The notes below the pieces were generated by a model. That model worked only from the letters and a program-made list of their open reading frames with translations. It was not told the DNA's origin and searched no databases. Made by a program: the position numbers and the translations under genes. Below are positions 5,963-6,120 of a stretch of DNA of 6,120 nucleotides, one piece after another; position 1 is the first letter of the stretch; the number at the start of each line of letters is the position of its first letter. The DNA is taken from positions 1 to 6,120 of the forward strand of contig JAISTF010000038.1 in assembly GCA_031272745.1 (NCBI GenBank), given 5' to 3'. This DNA comes from Eubacteriales Family XIII. Incertae Sedis bacterium. GTDB taxonomy: Bacteria; Bacillota; Clostridia; Peptostreptococcales; Anaerovoracaceae.

Positions 5963-5971
5963 TGGTATAAT
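5963..5971 (+). promoter_or_regulatory. Extended -10 promoter of the right-end gene
   Basis: TGG-TATAAT combines a perfect consensus -10 hexamer (5966-5971) with the TGn extension. It lies 31 bp before the TTG start codon at 6003. No -35 consensus is visible at the right spacing, as in the other promoter-like sites of this window. It faces right, away from the divergent HD-GYP gene, for which I could not identify a clear promoter in the same 162-bp region. Confidence 0.7.
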
Positions 5972-5988
5972 AAATATCTATAAGTGAC

Positions 5989-5994
5989 AGGAGG
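5989..5994 (+). promoter_or_regulatory. Ribosome binding site that fixes a TTG start
   Basis: AGGAGG is a perfect Shine-Dalgarno sequence. The 8-nt spacer leads to TTG at 6003. No ATG or GTG in any frame lies at a suitable distance, and the TTG frame immediately gives a signal-peptide-like sequence. This decides the start codon of the last gene. Confidence 0.85.
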
Positions 5995-6002
5995 CAAGCG
6001 GA

Positions 6003-6120
6003 TTGAACAGAATCAAAACAGGGACGGTCAACGTCAAGCTCATCGTTATTGTCGCGGCGCTCGTGCTGCTGTTGGTCCCGAACTTCGTCGGTGAGGCCGC
6101 AGAGGAAACAGAGGAACTCG
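6003..6120 (+). CDS. N-terminus of a secreted or membrane-anchored protein (partial)
   Basis: Only the first 39 residues are present, and the frame is open to the edge of the window. Translation from TTG gives a basic N-region (NRIKTGTVNVK, residues 2-12), a hydrophobic core (about 13-29, LIVIVAALVLLLVPNFV), then GEA followed by an acidic stretch (EETEEL). This fits a Sec signal peptide that may be cleaved after GEA, or an uncleaved N-terminal anchor such as those of chemoreceptors and other membrane sensors. The family cannot be named from this much. It has its own extended -10 promoter and a perfect Shine-Dalgarno sequence, and is divergent from the HD-GYP gene, so a functional link is possible but not shown. 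Confidence 0.75.
   Translation, partial: MNRIKTGTVNVKLIVIVAALVLLLVPNFVGEAAEETEEL

Noticed and set aside
1..6120. CRISPR array, tRNA or rRNA gene, insertion sequence, integrase or attachment site
   Set aside because: I looked for regularly spaced repeats, tRNA-like TTCGA loops with matching stems, transposase motifs and flanking direct repeats on both strands and found none that hold up.

Overview
The window is GC-rich (I estimate a little over 60 %) and reads as a piece of bacterial chromosome with little sign of mobile DNA. The gene content is pantothenate synthetase next to a DUF2520 oxidoreductase, Maf, an EamA transporter, and a REC-HPt-REC-HD-GYP regulator. Promoters carry extended -10 boxes of the TGGTATAAT type. 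Together these fit a high-GC Firmicute, for example a Selenomonas-like member of the Negativicutes. That placement is inference and was not tested.

Layout. Positions 1-352 hold no convincing intact gene. They contain a promoter-like -10 box, a GC-rich structured stretch that weakly recalls a cobalamin riboswitch core, a short coding-like fragment on the + strand, and a GC-rich hairpin before the convergent eamA-family gene. From 353 to 3644, four genes on the - strand form a tight cluster. In transcription order they are a DUF2520 Rossmann oxidoreductase (2763-3644), panC (1850-2755), maf (1231-1857) and a ten-helix EamA/DMT transporter (353-1234). Gaps are 7 nt, then an 8-nt overlap, then a 4-nt ATGA overlap, so this is almost certainly one operon. 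Its promoter sits directly before the first gene, and the first message may be leaderless. A strong inverted repeat (3673-3706) separates the operon from the upstream gene.

Positions 3765-5840 (- strand) encode a 691-residue response regulator with two receiver domains, an HPt domain and a C-terminal HD-GYP c-di-GMP phosphodiesterase. Its last ~25 codons run through a long imperfect palindrome and look like a later extension. A 162-bp divergent region (5841-6002) carries a clear promoter and ribosome binding site for a + strand gene that starts with TTG at 6003, has a signal peptide or membrane anchor, and leaves the window.

How the genes work together. The first two operon genes probably both serve pantothenate (vitamin B5/coenzyme A) synthesis. 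The DUF2520 protein is a candidate non-orthologous ketopantoate reductase that would supply pantoate to PanC. Maf and the transporter are co-transcribed passengers or have related house-cleaning and export roles. The HD-GYP regulator is a separate signalling unit that would join phosphorelay input to c-di-GMP breakdown. I see no clearly new multi-gene system. The most unusual points are the palindrome-derived tail of the HD-GYP protein, the altered second receiver, the possibly leaderless operon start and the unidentified 5' region.
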